A stretch of 64,000 nt of DNA from Pseudomonas sp. GTDB lineage: Bacteria; Pseudomonadota; Gammaproteobacteria; Pseudomonadales; Pseudomonadaceae. Every line of letters begins with the position of its first letter. Position 1 is the stretch's first letter. A model generated the notes under the pieces. It had not been told where the DNA came from and ran no database searches. It saw only the letters and a program-made list of their open reading frames with translations. Of this stretch, positions 55,792 through 64,000 are shown piece by piece. The stretch lies in the NCBI RefSeq assembly GCF_030690725.1, contig NZ_JAUYGD010000036.1, positions 44,247-108,246 on the forward strand, in the 5' to 3' direction. A program made the position numbers and the translations under genes.

Positions 55792-56615
55792 TGGAGCATT
55801 CGCTGTCGCACCGCTCTGGCGCGGAGTCCGTACTGCGGGAAGCACAGCCCTATTACCAGCCCTCCGGTGACGAGGTGGCGATCTTCGAGCAATGCCATGC
55901 CCAGCAACTGGCGATCATGCTCAAAGGACCAACCGGCTGTGGCAAGACCCGCTTCGTCGAGCACATGGCCTGGCGCCTCAAGCGCCCGCTGATCACCATC
56001 TCCTGTCATGACGACCTGAGCGCCAGCGACCTGGTTGGGCGCTTCCTGATCGGTCAGCAAGGCACCCATTGGGCGGAAGGCCCACTGACCCGGGCTGTGC
56101 GCGAAGGCGCCATTTGCTACCTGGACGAGGTGGTCGAAGCGCGCCAGGACACCATTGTCGTGCTGCACCCGCTGACCGACTACCGGCGCATCTTGCCACT
56201 GGACAAAACCGGCGAAACTGTCGAAGCCTCGCCGCACTTCCAACTGGTGGTGTCCTACAACCCCGGCTACCAGCGCATGCTAAAGGATTTGAAGCCGAGT
56301 ACCCGCCAGCGCTTCGTGGCACTGGACTTCGACTTCCCGCCGGCCGAGCGCGAGATCGCCATCGTCATGCACGAAGGTGGCACCGACCACGCCACCGCCC
56401 ACGCCCTGGTCGCGCTCGCGCAGCGGCTGCGTGCCCTGCAGGATCGCGGCCTGGCGGAAGTCCCCAGCACGCGCCTGCTGATCGCCAGCGCACGCCTGAT
56501 CAGCAGCGGCATCGCCGCCCCCATCGCCTGCCGGGCTGCGCTAATCTCACCGCTGTCCGATGATGCCGCGCTGGTCGGCGCCATGCGCGACCTGGTCGAC
56601 CTGACATTCATCTGA
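55788..56615 (+). CDS. norQ: AAA+ chaperone NorQ (NirQ/CbbQ family)
   Basis: NorQ is a MoxR-type AAA+ ATPase that, with NorD, is needed to insert the FeB iron in NorB. The 275-residue protein has Walker A GPTGCGKTR (near residue 49), Walker B AICYLDEVVEA (near 109), the sensor VVSYNPGYQR, and the C-terminal NirQ/CbbQ segment LRALQDRGLAEVPSTRLLI. It starts inside the norB stop (ATGA-type overlap) and ends immediately before the norD ATG, so the three genes are translated as a unit. Confidence 0.93.
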   Translation: MMEHSLSHRSGAESVLREAQPYYQPSGDEVAIFEQCHAQQLAIMLKGPTGCGKTRFVEHMAWRLKRPLITISCHDDLSASDLVGRFLIGQQGTHWAEGPLTRAVREGAICYLDEVVEARQDTIVVLHPLTDYRRILPLDKTGETVEASPHFQLVVSYNPGYQRMLKDLKPSTRQRFVALDFDFPPAEREIAIVMHEGGTDHATAHALVALAQRLRALQDRGLAEVPSTRLLIASARLISSGIAAPIACRAALISPLSDDAALVGAMRDLVDLTFI

Positions 56616-58640
56616 ATGGCCGAAGCCGAAGATGTCATCACCGATGTCGCGCGGCATGCCACGGTCTATGCCCAGGCGTTGTGGCGGCGCCACCACAGTC
56701 CCGCGAACGCAGCGAAAGTCGTCACCTTGGCAGATGTCGCGCAACGCCTCGATCTGCTGATCAGGGCCCTGTTCGGCACCAGTTATCCGCTACGTGTCGC
56801 GCAACCGCCCTTGCCACCCACGCTGCTGGTAAAGCTGTTCCGGCGTAACGAAAAACCCCGCCAGCAGACCGCCGTTCCTGCTACCGATGGCGTGCATATA
56901 TGGCTGCCGGGACAACTGGACGGCGCGGATACCCCGCTCGCCCTGGCGCGCTACCGCACCCTCGCCCTGCAACAGGCAATGCGCGCCCAGCGCGGCAGCG
57001 CCGCCCACCTGCATGTTCTCGACGATCCGCTGCAGCGCAGCCTCTATCTGCTTCTCGAAGCCTGGGCTGCAGATCGCGATCTTGTACAGCAATTGCCGGG
57101 GCTTACCGTCTCGCTGCAGGCGCTACGTCAGCAGGCCTTGGCCAATCGCCCGCCCATGCGCGCCTTCTCCAGCCAGCGCCAGCCGTTGGAAAGTTTCCTG
57201 CGTGCCCTGCTGCGCAGCGAATGCGGCCAACCGCTGGAGCATTTGCCGATACCGGCGACAGCGGCCGACTCGCTGCAACAGGCGCAGGCGCTGGCGGCAC
57301 GCCTTATGTCGGCTGAGCAAACCCGCAGGCTCGGCGCCCAGCCGCTGTTGTGTGACGCCTGGACCGGCGATCTACGTTTGCCGGCAACCGCCTTGAAACT
57401 GCCGAAAACTGTCGGCGCCGAAACCGAACCAGCCGATGCCCTGCCGCGCAGCGCGCGCCTGCCGCGCCGACCGAACGTGCGCGAGGCTCATGCCGGCGAG
57501 GATGACGCCCAGGAACAGGGCCCGAGCATGGTGCAACCCGGCGAGCCGCTGGAACATGCCGAAGACCCCATGGGCATGTCGCGCCCCACGGATCGGGACA
57601 CCGCCACCCCAGCCGCCGATTTCGCCGACTCGCTGGCGGAGCTGAACGAAGCCAGACTGGTGGTCGCGCCGGGCCGGCCGAAGGAAGTACTGCTTGCCGA
57701 CGAGCCGCCAGAAACGCGGGTTCAGCGCAACGCCGAGGCCCCGGCAGCCGACGGGATCAGCTACCCCGAATGGGATTACCGCAGCCAGACCTACCGCGAC
57801 CCGGGCGCGACTGTGCGCCTGTGCGGCGCCCAGGACGGCCCGCAGCAATGGGTCGACCAGACTCTGGAGACCCACCGTTCGATGCTCGATGCCATCCGCC
57901 GGCAATTCGAAAGGTTGCGTGCCAGTCGTGTCAGGCTGCGTAAGCAACTCGATGGCGACGATATCGATCTGGAAGCCTATATCGATGGCTGTGCCGAGGC
58001 CCGCGCCGGCCTGAGCATGCCGCAGGCGCTGTACCAGACGCAGCATTGCACCAGGCGTGACATGGCGATCATGCTGCTGATCGACGTCAGCGGCTCCACC
58101 GACGGCTGGCTCTCCCAGCATCGACGGATCATCGATGTCGAGCGCGAAGCCTTGCTCCTGGTTTGTCTGGCGCTGGAAAGCATGGGCGAACCCTATAGCG
58201 TGCTGGCGTTCTCCGGCGAAGGGTCGCAGCAGGTCACGCTACGCACGCTCAAGGCATTTGATGAGCGCTACAGCGACGAGGTCGGTCGGCGCATCGCCGC
58301 GCTCGAACCGGAACGCTATACCCGGGCGGGCGCCGCCATCCGCCACGCCAGCACCTTGCTGATGCGCGAAGCGGCCAGACACCGGCTGCTCCTGCTGCTC
58401 TCCGACGGCAAACCGAACGATGTTGACGAGTATGAGGGGCGCTATGGTGTGGAAGACATGCGCCAGGCGGTGACCGAAGCCAAGTTGCAAGGCATCTACC
58501 CCTTCTGCCTGACCATCGACCGCCAGGCCGCGAACTACCTGCCGGCGGTGTTCGGCCCCCGCCAATACGCCCTGCTGCCCAAGCCCGAGTTGTTACCCGG
58601 GGTGCTGCTGGAATGGATCAAACGACTGGTATCGGCATGA
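56616..58640 (+). CDS. norD: NorD, VWA-domain activation protein
   Basis: NorD is a cytoplasmic VWA protein, partner of NorQ in NO reductase maturation. The 674-residue protein has a long helical N-terminal part, an acidic, low-complexity middle (~300-400), and a C-terminal VWA domain (~480-670) with the metal site DVSGSTDGW (near residue 489) and LLLSDGKPND (near 595). Its ATG follows the norQ stop without a gap. It is the last gene of the nor cluster; no terminator was found. Confidence 0.93.
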   Translation: MAEAEDVITDVARHATVYAQALWRRHHSPANAAKVVTLADVAQRLDLLIRALFGTSYPLRVAQPPLPPTLLVKLFRRNEKPRQQTAVPATDGVHIWLPGQLDGADTPLALARYRTLALQQAMRAQRGSAAHLHVLDDPLQRSLYLLLEAWAADRDLVQQLPGLTVSLQALRQQALANRPPMRAFSSQRQPLESFLRALLRSECGQPLEHLPIPATAADSLQQAQALAARLMSAEQTRRLGAQPLLCDAWTGDLRLPATALKLPKTVGAETEPADALPRSARLPRRPNVREAHAGEDDAQEQGPSMVQPGEPLEHAEDPMGMSRPTDRDTATPAADFADSLAELNEARLVVAPGRPKEVLLADEPPETRVQRNAEAPAADGISYPEWDYRSQTYRDPGATVRLCGAQDGPQQWVDQTLETHRSMLDAIRRQFERLRASRVRLRKQLDGDDIDLEAYIDGCAEARAGLSMPQALYQTQHCTRRDMAIMLLIDVSGSTDGWLSQHRRIIDVEREALLLVCLALESMGEPYSVLAFSGEGSQQVTLRTLKAFDERYSDEVGRRIAALEPERYTRAGAAIRHASTLLMREAARHRLLLLLSDGKPNDVDEYEGRYGVEDMRQAVTEAKLQGIYPFCLTIDRQAANYLPAVFGPRQYALLPKPELLPGVLLEWIKRLVSA

Positions 58641-58914
58641 GCTCGATTGCAACAGGGGCGCGCATGGCCACTAGACGGCAGCGGAAAGCATCACGGCAGC
58701 GAGCGAAGTTGCCAGTGTCCGCCGAGCCTGAACAACCCACAACCTCGTAGGAGTTCGCTCGCCGTCTTCGATACCGCGCTGTCGCGCAGCAAACTGGGGC
58801 ACTCAAGGATCACGGGTGATAACCCATCAATCGCGGCGATGGGTTGTCACCCATCCTACGGTTACTGGCTCTAATCAATGGAGTCATATGATCAATGCAG
58901 ATCAATGGGGTCAG
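58641..58914. other. Intergenic region with repeat, no gene
   Basis: This holds the second copy of the ~50-bp repeat (58744-58796) and a short palindrome around GATAACCCATCAATCGCGG / CGATGGGTTGTCACCCATC (58817-58857). No coding region is supported. Confidence 0.5.
58744..58796. repeat. Dispersed ~50-bp repeat, copy 2
   Basis: The reverse complement closely matches 9810-9859, including the core CTCGCCGTCTTCGA (here on the plus strand). The left end is CTCGTAGGAGTTCG. Confidence 0.6.
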
Positions 58915-59320
58915 AGTGGAATGGCACTGACTTAAGGATGTAATTCCTTTTTATTCAATAAGTTGCAGATCTACAGCGAGTAGATCGCCAAGCCACAGAG
59001 CGCTAAAGTTCTCGATAAGTTGGCCAGTCTGCCGCCCTCTGCGATCCAGTAATATTCAACGTCTAATCGCCAGAGCGATAACGCCCGCTTGTGCTCAAGG
59101 CTGTTGCTTTGAAAGCGTTGCTCATAGCCTGCCAGGCGGGCCTTTAAACCAAGTAAAAAGACCAGGTAATTAGCCAGGGCCGCAATCAACAGGAGTATTT
59201 CAATACGCTTGGCACAGCGACTGCGGTGCAGATTCAGTCCAAAGCCTAAATGCTCGCTTTTGACGTCTCGGAAACCTTGTTGAACCAGAAGCGGTAATCG
59301 CCCCGTACGAAAAGACATTT
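58915..59320 (-). mobile_element. Truncated IS4-family element (transposase C-terminus)
   Basis: Minus-strand frame 58971-59318 encodes FRDVKSEHLGFGLNLHRS and RIEILLLIAALANYLVFLLG, the C-terminal part of an IS4-family DDE transposase, including the YREK-region neighbourhood but without the N-terminal two-thirds. The stretch GGCACTGACTTAAGG at 58925 looks like the IS end. The right edge runs straight into the DUF6884 fragment at 59327, so the other IS end is deleted. Confidence 0.7.
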
Positions 59321-59326
59321 AACAGG

Positions 59327-59542
59327 ATGGCCATTGAGGATCGCCGGGCATGGGCGCTGGCCGTTTACCAGAGCCCCATTGCGAGCGCACCCAGCATTAA
59401 CCGAGCTGTCTTTTTGGCGGGCGAACGCTACCGGGAGTTCTTGGCGCCACAGTTGAAGGCTGCAGGTATTGCGAGTGTCGTTCCTATGCAGGGGCTACGT
59501 ATTGGAGAGCAACTTGGCTGGCTGTCCCGTAATTGCCCTTGA
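59327..59542 (+). pseudogene. DUF6884-like fragment beside the IS4 remnant
   Basis: The frame encodes RRAWALAVYQSPIASAPSINRAVFLAGERYREFLAPQLKAAGI and ends GEQLGWLSRNCP, resembling the C-terminal part of DUF6884-type proteins. The expected N-terminal half is missing where the IS4 remnant begins. The ATG at 59327 may be fortuitous. No function is known for an isolated C-terminus. Confidence 0.45.
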
Positions 59543-59636
59543 CGAGCAGCAGACGAAGAGAACAGTCAGGGGCAGTGAACAATCGGACACCCGGCGTGAA
59601 GTAGCACTACGACTCTTTAACCCCGGCACACCCTTG

Positions 59637-59912
59637 CTATCGACTCTCGCGGGTATGCCACAGGCGCAACAGGTAGAGGGCGGATTCCTGAATTTCGTAG
59701 CGCATCTCATAGTGCCCGACCAGAATACGTCGCACCTCGCGCGGATCGAATTCTTCCAGTCGTTCGCCAAGACGCGGATTGCTCAGCAGGGTTATCGGTG
59801 CGGCCGTGAGCTGTTGAACCGTGCGCGCAGCGGCAGCCTTGTTCACGCTGGCCAGAAATTCGTAGAGCCTGGCCAAGTCATTGAGCGCCTTGCCGGTCCA
59901 CTTCAACTCCAT
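59637..59912 (-). CDS. ParE/RelE-family toxin
   Basis: The 91-residue protein starts MELKWTGKALNDLARLYEFLA and contains the ParE/RelE-superfamily core (NPRLGERLEEFDPREVRRILVGHYEMRYEI, with the conserved YEMRYEI strand and final LRLWHTRESR). ParE toxins poison DNA gyrase; RelE toxins cut mRNA. ParE is favoured because of the RHH antitoxin partner, but this is not certain. Its ATG shares one base with the antitoxin stop (TGATG), so synthesis depends on antitoxin translation. Confidence 0.88.
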   Translation of the reverse strand: MELKWTGKALNDLARLYEFLASVNKAAAARTVQQLTAAPITLLSNPRLGERLEEFDPREVRRILVGHYEMRYEIQESALYLLRLWHTRESR

Positions 59913-60184
59913 CAGCGCGGGACCGGCAGCACAGTGTCGGTGCCAAGGCTGTCGGCCCAGGCTTGGACGGCTTGATGATCGATGACCTGACCGGCGTCAA
60001 CATCGGCCAGTGCTTCGCGGGTCAAGCGGCTGCGTTCTTCTTCCTGGTCGATCCAGGCAGCCAGGGCCTGCTTGACGATCCAGCCTTTGGAGCGGTCCAG
60101 GCGAGCGGCCATCTGATCGACCTTCTCGGCAAGCTGCAGTGGGACGTGCGCGGTGACTACTCTAGTTTCGGCAGTATGTGCCAT
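59912..60184 (-). CDS. RHH-type antitoxin (ParD/CopG-like)
   Basis: The 90-residue protein has an N-terminal ribbon-helix-helix (TRVVTAHVPLQLAEKVDQMAARLDRSKGWIVKQALAAW, ~7-45) that both dimerises and binds the operator. A C-terminal tail (~50-90) likely wraps the toxin. A GGAG ribosome binding site precedes the ATG. Antitoxin comes first, then toxin, the usual order. The promoter with overlapping operator lies at 60302-60332, and the leader of about 115 nt has no other ORF. Confidence 0.88.
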   Translation of the reverse strand: MAHTAETRVVTAHVPLQLAEKVDQMAARLDRSKGWIVKQALAAWIDQEEERSRLTREALADVDAGQVIDHQAVQAWADSLGTDTVLPVPR

Positions 60185-60301
60185 GGTTGCTACTCCTTAA
60201 GTAAGCGCGAAAGACAGGCACGACAGACCACTTTCAGGAGCGGCGATTGTCTGGCGCAATGCGTCTTCATTTGCGCTGGCATTCATCATTTTGATTTCAA
60301 A

Positions 60302-60332
60302 TTAATCATAGTGATTAACTTTTTATGGTCAA
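60302..60332 (-). promoter_or_regulatory. Promoter and overlapping operator of the toxin-antitoxin operon
   Basis: On the minus strand: -35 TTGACC (60327-60332), 16-bp spacer, -10 TATGAT (60305-60310). The perfect inverted repeat TTAATCA-N3-TGATTAA (60302-60318) overlaps the -10, as expected for autorepression by the RHH antitoxin. Confidence 0.7.
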
Positions 60333-60447
60333 GGTGCATTGTCAAGGTTGACCGCCCGCTAACCTGATGACGACCTGACCGGCCTGCCCCGGCTAACATG
60401 TGGGAGCAATCATGCCCTGCACCCTTAACCCCATCCAAGGACAGCCT

Positions 60448-60909
60448 ATGCAAGCACTTGAAAACAGGATTCCACCGCCCCTGGTCGCGACCCTGTTCGC
60501 GCTGTTTATGTGGGGGCTTTCAAGCGTTGTGCCGGGCATCGAGGTGAGCGATTCGCTGCGTATAGCCATCACGCTAGCGGTGCTGGCGTTTGGCGCGTTC
60601 TTTTGCCTGGCGGGTGTGCTGTCGTTCCGCCGGGCCAGGACCACGGTCAACCCGCTGAAACCGGAGACGGCATCGGCGCTGGTGAGTTCGGGCATCTACC
60701 GGGTTTCGCGCAACCCGATGTACCTTGGCTTTGCCCTGTTTCTCGTTGCCTGGGCGGTGTTTCTTGCCTCGCCCTGGGCGCTGGTTGGGGTACTGGGGTT
60801 CACCCTCTATATGAACCGCTTGCAGATTGCCGTGGAGGAGCGTGCGCTTGAGGCGTTGTTCGGCGCTGAATTTGATCACTATAAATCCAGAGTTCGCCGC
60901 TGGTTGTGA
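60448..60909 (+). CDS. Isoprenylcysteine methyltransferase-like membrane protein
   Basis: The 153-residue protein has four predicted helices and the ICMT/PEMT family signature: RVSRNPMYLGFALFLVAWAVF (near residue 92) and the C-terminal EERALEALFGAEFDHYKSRVRRWL with the conserved EE. These enzymes methylate lipophilic acceptors with SAM; the bacterial substrate is unknown. ATG 60448 follows AAGGA by seven bases and is preferred over the longer frame. It stands alone between the toxin-antitoxin promoter and bglX. Confidence 0.85.
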   Translation: MQALENRIPPPLVATLFALFMWGLSSVVPGIEVSDSLRIAITLAVLAFGAFFCLAGVLSFRRARTTVNPLKPETASALVSSGIYRVSRNPMYLGFALFLVAWAVFLASPWALVGVLGFTLYMNRLQIAVEERALEALFGAEFDHYKSRVRRWL

Positions 60910-61104
60910 ACCATACTGCCGGGCAACCGGTCAGAGCCTGCCCGCGTTGCTGATGATTGGCTGGTGCGCACGGCACACCCTGCGCGGGTCATGACCGGCG
61001 CTTGGGCGGTGCCAACGTCTGGCACGGTTATACATCAATCGCGCAGCCCAACCCATGTGCCCCCGTGGCGTCCAAGCATTGCATCACTCAGGAAATAGCA
61101 TCGA

Positions 61105-63399
61105 ATGAACAGGTTGTATCTGCTTGGCCTGATAGCCTGCTTTACCAGTCACGCGGCGCTGGCCGGGGCTTCTCCCGTCCTGCTGGACAACAAACAGGCC
61201 TTCATCGCCGATTTGATGACGCAGATGACGCTCGAGGAAAAGGTCGGGCAATTGCGCTTGATCAGCATCGGCGGGGATATGCCGCGCCCGCGCATTATCG
61301 AGGAGATCGCCGCCGGCAATATCGGCGGCACCTTCAATACCGTCACGCGCCGCGACAATCGCCCCATGCAGGACGCCGCGGTGCAGCGCAGCCGGCTGAA
61401 GATTCCGCTGTTCTTCGCCTACGACGTGATCCATGGCCATCGCACGATTTTTCCGATCAGCCTGGCGCTGGCGTCGAGTTGGGATTTGCAGGCGATTGCC
61501 CTGAGCGGTCGCATCGCCGCCATCGAGGCCAGCGCCGACGGCCTCGATATGGTCTTCGCGCCGATGGTCGATATCACCCGCGATCCGCGTTGGGGGCGCA
61601 CCTCGGAAGGCTTTGGCGAAGATCCCTATCTGGTCTCGCAGATTGCCCAAACCATGGTCAAAGCCTTGCAAGGGGCAACGCCCAGCGCCGCCGACAGTGT
61701 GATGGCCAGCGTCAAGCACTTCGCCCTGTATGGCGCGGTCGAGGGCGGGCGCGATTACAACGTGGTGGATATGAGCCCGATGCGCATGCATCAGGACTAT
61801 CTGCCGCCCTACCGTGCTGCCGTTGACGCCGGTGCGGGCGGTTTGATGGTCGCCCTGAATACGATCAACGGCGTGCCGGCCAGCGCCAACACCTGGCTGA
61901 TGCAGGATCTGCTGCGCCGCGATTGGGGCTTCACTGGGGTCACGATCAGCGATCACGGTGCGATCAGCGAACTGGTCAGCCACGGGATTGCCAGGGATGG
62001 TCGCGAGGCCGCCAAGCTGGCGATCAAGGCCGGAATCGACATGAGCATGGCTGACTCGCTGTATCGCCAGGAGCTGCCCGCACTGGTGCGCGCGGGTGAG
62101 GTCAAGGTGCAGGAGATCGACAATGCCGTGCGTGAAGTGCTCGGTGCCAAATACGACATGGGCTTGTTCCATGACCCGTACCGGCGCATCGGCATCGCTG
62201 CCGAAGACCCGGCTGACGTCCACGCCGAAAGCCGCTTGCATCGCGCCGAGGCCAGGGCCGTGGCGCGCCAGTCGATGGTCTTGTTGAAGAATCACCAGCA
62301 GACCCTGCCGCTGAAAAAGACCGCCAGCATTGCCCTGGTTGGCCCCCTGGCGGATTCGCCCATCGACATGCTGGGTAGCTGGTCGGCAGCCGGTAACGCT
62401 GCGCAGTCGATAACGCTGCGCCAGGGCCTGAACGCGGCGCTGGGCGAACAGGCGCGCGTAATTTACGCCCTGGGGGCGAACATGACCGATGATCAGCACA
62501 TTATCGACTATCTGAACTTCCTCAAAGAGGACAAGCCGGTGGTCGTATTGGACCCGCGTCCGCCCGCCGAGTTGATCGCCGAAGCGCTGCAAGCCGCTGA
62601 ACAGGCCGATGTGATAGTCGCAGCGGTTGGCGAGGCGCGGGGGATGTCACACGAATCGTCGAGCCGCACACGTCTGGACATTCCCCCCAGCCAGCAGGCA
62701 TTGCTGCGCGCGCTGAAGAAGACCGGCAAACCGCTGGTGCTGGTGTTGATGAATGGCAGGCCGCTGGCACTCAACTGGGAGCAGGCCAATGCCGACGCGA
62801 TATTGGAAACCTGGTTCAGCGGCACCGAGGGCGGTCATGCGATTGCTGACGTCCTGTTCGGCGATTACAACCCGTCCGGCAAGCTGCCCATCACCTTCCC
62901 GCGCTCGGTCGGACAGATTCCGACCTACTACAACCACTTGCGCCTCGGTCGTCCCTTTGTCGAGGGCCATCCGGGCAACTACACCTCGCAGTACTTCGAG
63001 GAACCCAACGGGCCGCTGTATCCGTTCGGCTATGGCTTGAGCTATACCGATTTCAGTCTTTCCGAGTTGCAGCTTTCCAGCCGCCGCCTGGCACGCGACG
63101 GCACCCTCGACGTCAGCCTGGCCCTGAAAAACACCGGGGCGCGTGACGGCGCGACTATCGTTCAGCTGTATATCCGCGACATTGCGGCTTCCGTGGTGCG
63201 TCCGGTCAAGGAATTGAAGCGCTTTCGCAAGGTCACGCTCAAGGCCGGCGAACAGACCCAGGTGCGTTTCAGCATCAATGACGAGGACCTGAAGTTTTTC
63301 AACGCGCAGTTGCAGCACCTGGCCGAGCCGGGTGAATTCGAGGTGCAGATCGGCCTGGATTCGCAAACCGTGCAGACCCAACGGTTTGAGCTGCTGTAG
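61105..63399 (+). CDS. bglX: Periplasmic GH3 beta-glucosidase BglX
   Basis: The 764-residue protein has a signal peptide (MNRLYLLGLIACFTSHAALA), the GH3 N-terminal TIM barrel (~30-370) with the catalytic aspartate in GVTISDHGAISEL (near residue 287), the GH3 C-terminal alpha/beta domain (~390-620), and a fibronectin-III-like domain at the end (~680-755). This is the E. coli BglX layout. It hydrolyses beta-glucosides, and in pseudomonads has been linked to periplasmic glucan turnover. AGGAAA precedes the ATG. No dedicated regulator is adjacent. Confidence 0.95.
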   Translation: MNRLYLLGLIACFTSHAALAGASPVLLDNKQAFIADLMTQMTLEEKVGQLRLISIGGDMPRPRIIEEIAAGNIGGTFNTVTRRDNRPMQDAAVQRSRLKIPLFFAYDVIHGHRTIFPISLALASSWDLQAIALSGRIAAIEASADGLDMVFAPMVDITRDPRWGRTSEGFGEDPYLVSQIAQTMVKALQGATPSAADSVMASVKHFALYGAVEGGRDYNVVDMSPMRMHQDYLPPYRAAVDAGAGGLMVALNTINGVPASANTWLMQDLLRRDWGFTGVTISDHGAISELVSHGIARDGREAAKLAIKAGIDMSMADSLYRQELPALVRAGEVKVQEIDNAVREVLGAKYDMGLFHDPYRRIGIAAEDPADVHAESRLHRAEARAVARQSMVLLKNHQQTLPLKKTASIALVGPLADSPIDMLGSWSAAGNAAQSITLRQGLNAALGEQARVIYALGANMTDDQHIIDYLNFLKEDKPVVVLDPRPPAELIAEALQAAEQADVIVAAVGEARGMSHESSSRTRLDIPPSQQALLRALKKTGKPLVLVLMNGRPLALNWEQANADAILETWFSGTEGGHAIADVLFGDYNPSGKLPITFPRSVGQIPTYYNHLRLGRPFVEGHPGNYTSQYFEEPNGPLYPFGYGLSYTDFSLSELQLSSRRLARDGTLDVSLALKNTGARDGATIVQLYIRDIAASVVRPVKELKRFRKVTLKAGEQTQVRFSINDEDLKFFNAQLQHLAEPGEFEVQIGLDSQTVQTQRFELL

Positions 63400-63593
63400 C
63401 GAGCATCAGGGCCGCAGCAGGCACAGGCCAGGGTCGACTCGGCCTGTGGGCGATGATTCGGCGGTTAAGCGCTGGGAACAGTACGCCATTTGCGGCCGGA
63501 CGACGCCCCGCATCGGCCGTCAAATTCGCGGCTGCCAGGCGCCCCCGCCCCGACAGGTCGAGCATTAGGTCAGCAATCGACTAAAAAATGGCG
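63400..63593. other. Intergenic region after bglX without a gene
   Basis: The 194-bp stretch has no supported ORF and no hairpin-plus-T terminator that I can see. Confidence 0.4.
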
Positions 63594-63612
63594 ATGTACC
63601 CGTTATCTGTTG
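63594..63612. repeat. 19-bp repeat, copy 2
   Basis: Identical to 36405-36423. Together with CAACAGTTAACCTG at 63733-63746 it forms an imperfect inverted pair around a 153-bp segment containing a REP element, possibly a small non-autonomous unit. Confidence 0.45.
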
Positions 63613-63630
63613 CATGAGAGATAAGGTTTT

Positions 63631-63716
63631 TGTAGGAGCGGCCGGGCGGCGTTCCGTTTCATCCGCGAAAATCTTCGAAACACTGACATTGTTTCGCGGC
63701 TAAAGCCCCTCCCACA
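63631..63716. repeat. REP-like element (TGTAGGAGCG type)
   Basis: It starts TGTAGGAGCG and ends GGCTAAAGCCCCTCCCACA, with inner arms ATCCGCGAAA / TTTCGCGGCT. It is the same class as 9706-9774. Confidence 0.75.
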
Positions 63717-63751
63717 AGGTTGCGATCTGGCTCAACAGTTAACCTGATTAG

Positions 63752-64000
63752 CAATGAACCTCAGCCGTCCGAATCACCCGCTGCGGGTGCGGCCCACAGC
63801 GGGCAGCGGCGACGATCAGGCGCGTATGCAGTGTGCTGAGATCGAATCGGCGATTGAATCGATAGGTGAAAGCGGCGAGATATCGGGCCGCATACTTTCG
63901 GAAGTCGAATGCATGGTAACTCCCGCTCAGACTGGTCTTGAGGTTGCCCAGTACGGTGTTGATCCACTGGAACTCGGGCAGGTCCTTCGGCTTTCGTCCG
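63752..64000 (-). mobile_element. IS1595-family transposase, C-terminal part (runs off window)
   Basis: The minus-strand frame encodes PEFQWINTVLGNLKTSL, then SGSYHAFDFRKYAARYLAAF and TYRFNRRFDL, the C-terminal signature of IS1595 (ISXO2-like) transposases, ending VIRTAEVHC and a stop. The N-terminus is beyond base 64000. The sequence CAGGTTAACTGTTGAG (minus strand, around 63731-63746), just past the stop, is probably the IS end. Confidence 0.85.

Overview
The window is chromosomal DNA of a Pseudomonas-type gammaproteobacterium. It is GC-rich, has the mnmA-hflD-purB-aceA-nuo gene order familiar from P. aeruginosa, a fused nuoCD, many REP-like 'GTAGGAGCG' elements, and Pseudomonas-type control sites (ANR, RccR-like, FliA-like). 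The species cannot be named from the sequence alone. The window begins inside mnmA and ends inside an IS1595-family transposase.

Layout: (1) 1-7.2 kb, housekeeping genes: mnmA, hflD, a DMT transporter, purB, a ribosomal-oxygenase-type cupin gene, a GNAT gene, a PLD-like protein and a periplasmic secretin-N-domain protein. (2) 7.2-10.3 kb, the glyoxylate-shunt gene aceA behind a long leader with an RccR-like operator, then REP elements and a DUF190 gene. (3) 10.5-25.5 kb, the complete 13-gene nuo operon for respiratory complex I, interrupted between nuoB and nuoCD by a 204-bp MITE-like element. (4) 25.6-29.9 kb, norR divergent from norVW (flavorubredoxin NO reductase), with three GT-N7-AC NorR sites, an IHF-like site and a sigma-54 promoter between them. 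(5) 29.9-43.2 kb, a mosaic: a fold-back element, an internally deleted copy of an antiporter gene, an AI-2E-type permease, the intact antiporter, a TlpQ-like chemoreceptor with a FliA-type promoter, truncated FMN-reductase and GlxA/AraC pseudogenes, DUF1272 and DUF1348 genes, a response regulator plus diguanylate cyclase pair, nfuA and cti. (6) 43.4-47.1 kb, metH. (7) 47.4-52.8 kb, an anaerobic block: a CopD-like membrane protein, hemN (ANR site), nrdG and nrdD. The glycyl-radical C-terminus of NrdD is encoded as a separate 55-residue ORF, and ANR and paired NrdR boxes lie upstream. (8) 53.4-58.6 kb, a second NO-reductase system: a small membrane ORF, a two-haem NorC, NorB, NorQ and NorD. (9) 58.6-64 kb, an accessory end: an IS4 remnant, a DUF6884 fragment, a ParD/ParE-type toxin-antitoxin pair, an isoprenylcysteine-methyltransferase-like protein, a periplasmic GH3 beta-glucosidase (bglX) and the IS1595 transposase end.

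The main theme is adaptation to low oxygen and nitric oxide. Two unrelated NO reductases (soluble flavodiiron NorVW and membrane haem-copper-type NorCB), anaerobic haem synthesis (hemN) and anaerobic dNTP synthesis (nrdD/nrdG) lie within about 33 kb. The most unusual items are the split NrdD, the two-haem NorC with its upstream mini-ORF, and a family of miniature fold-back elements. The ends of these elements coincide with the stop codons of norW and metH.
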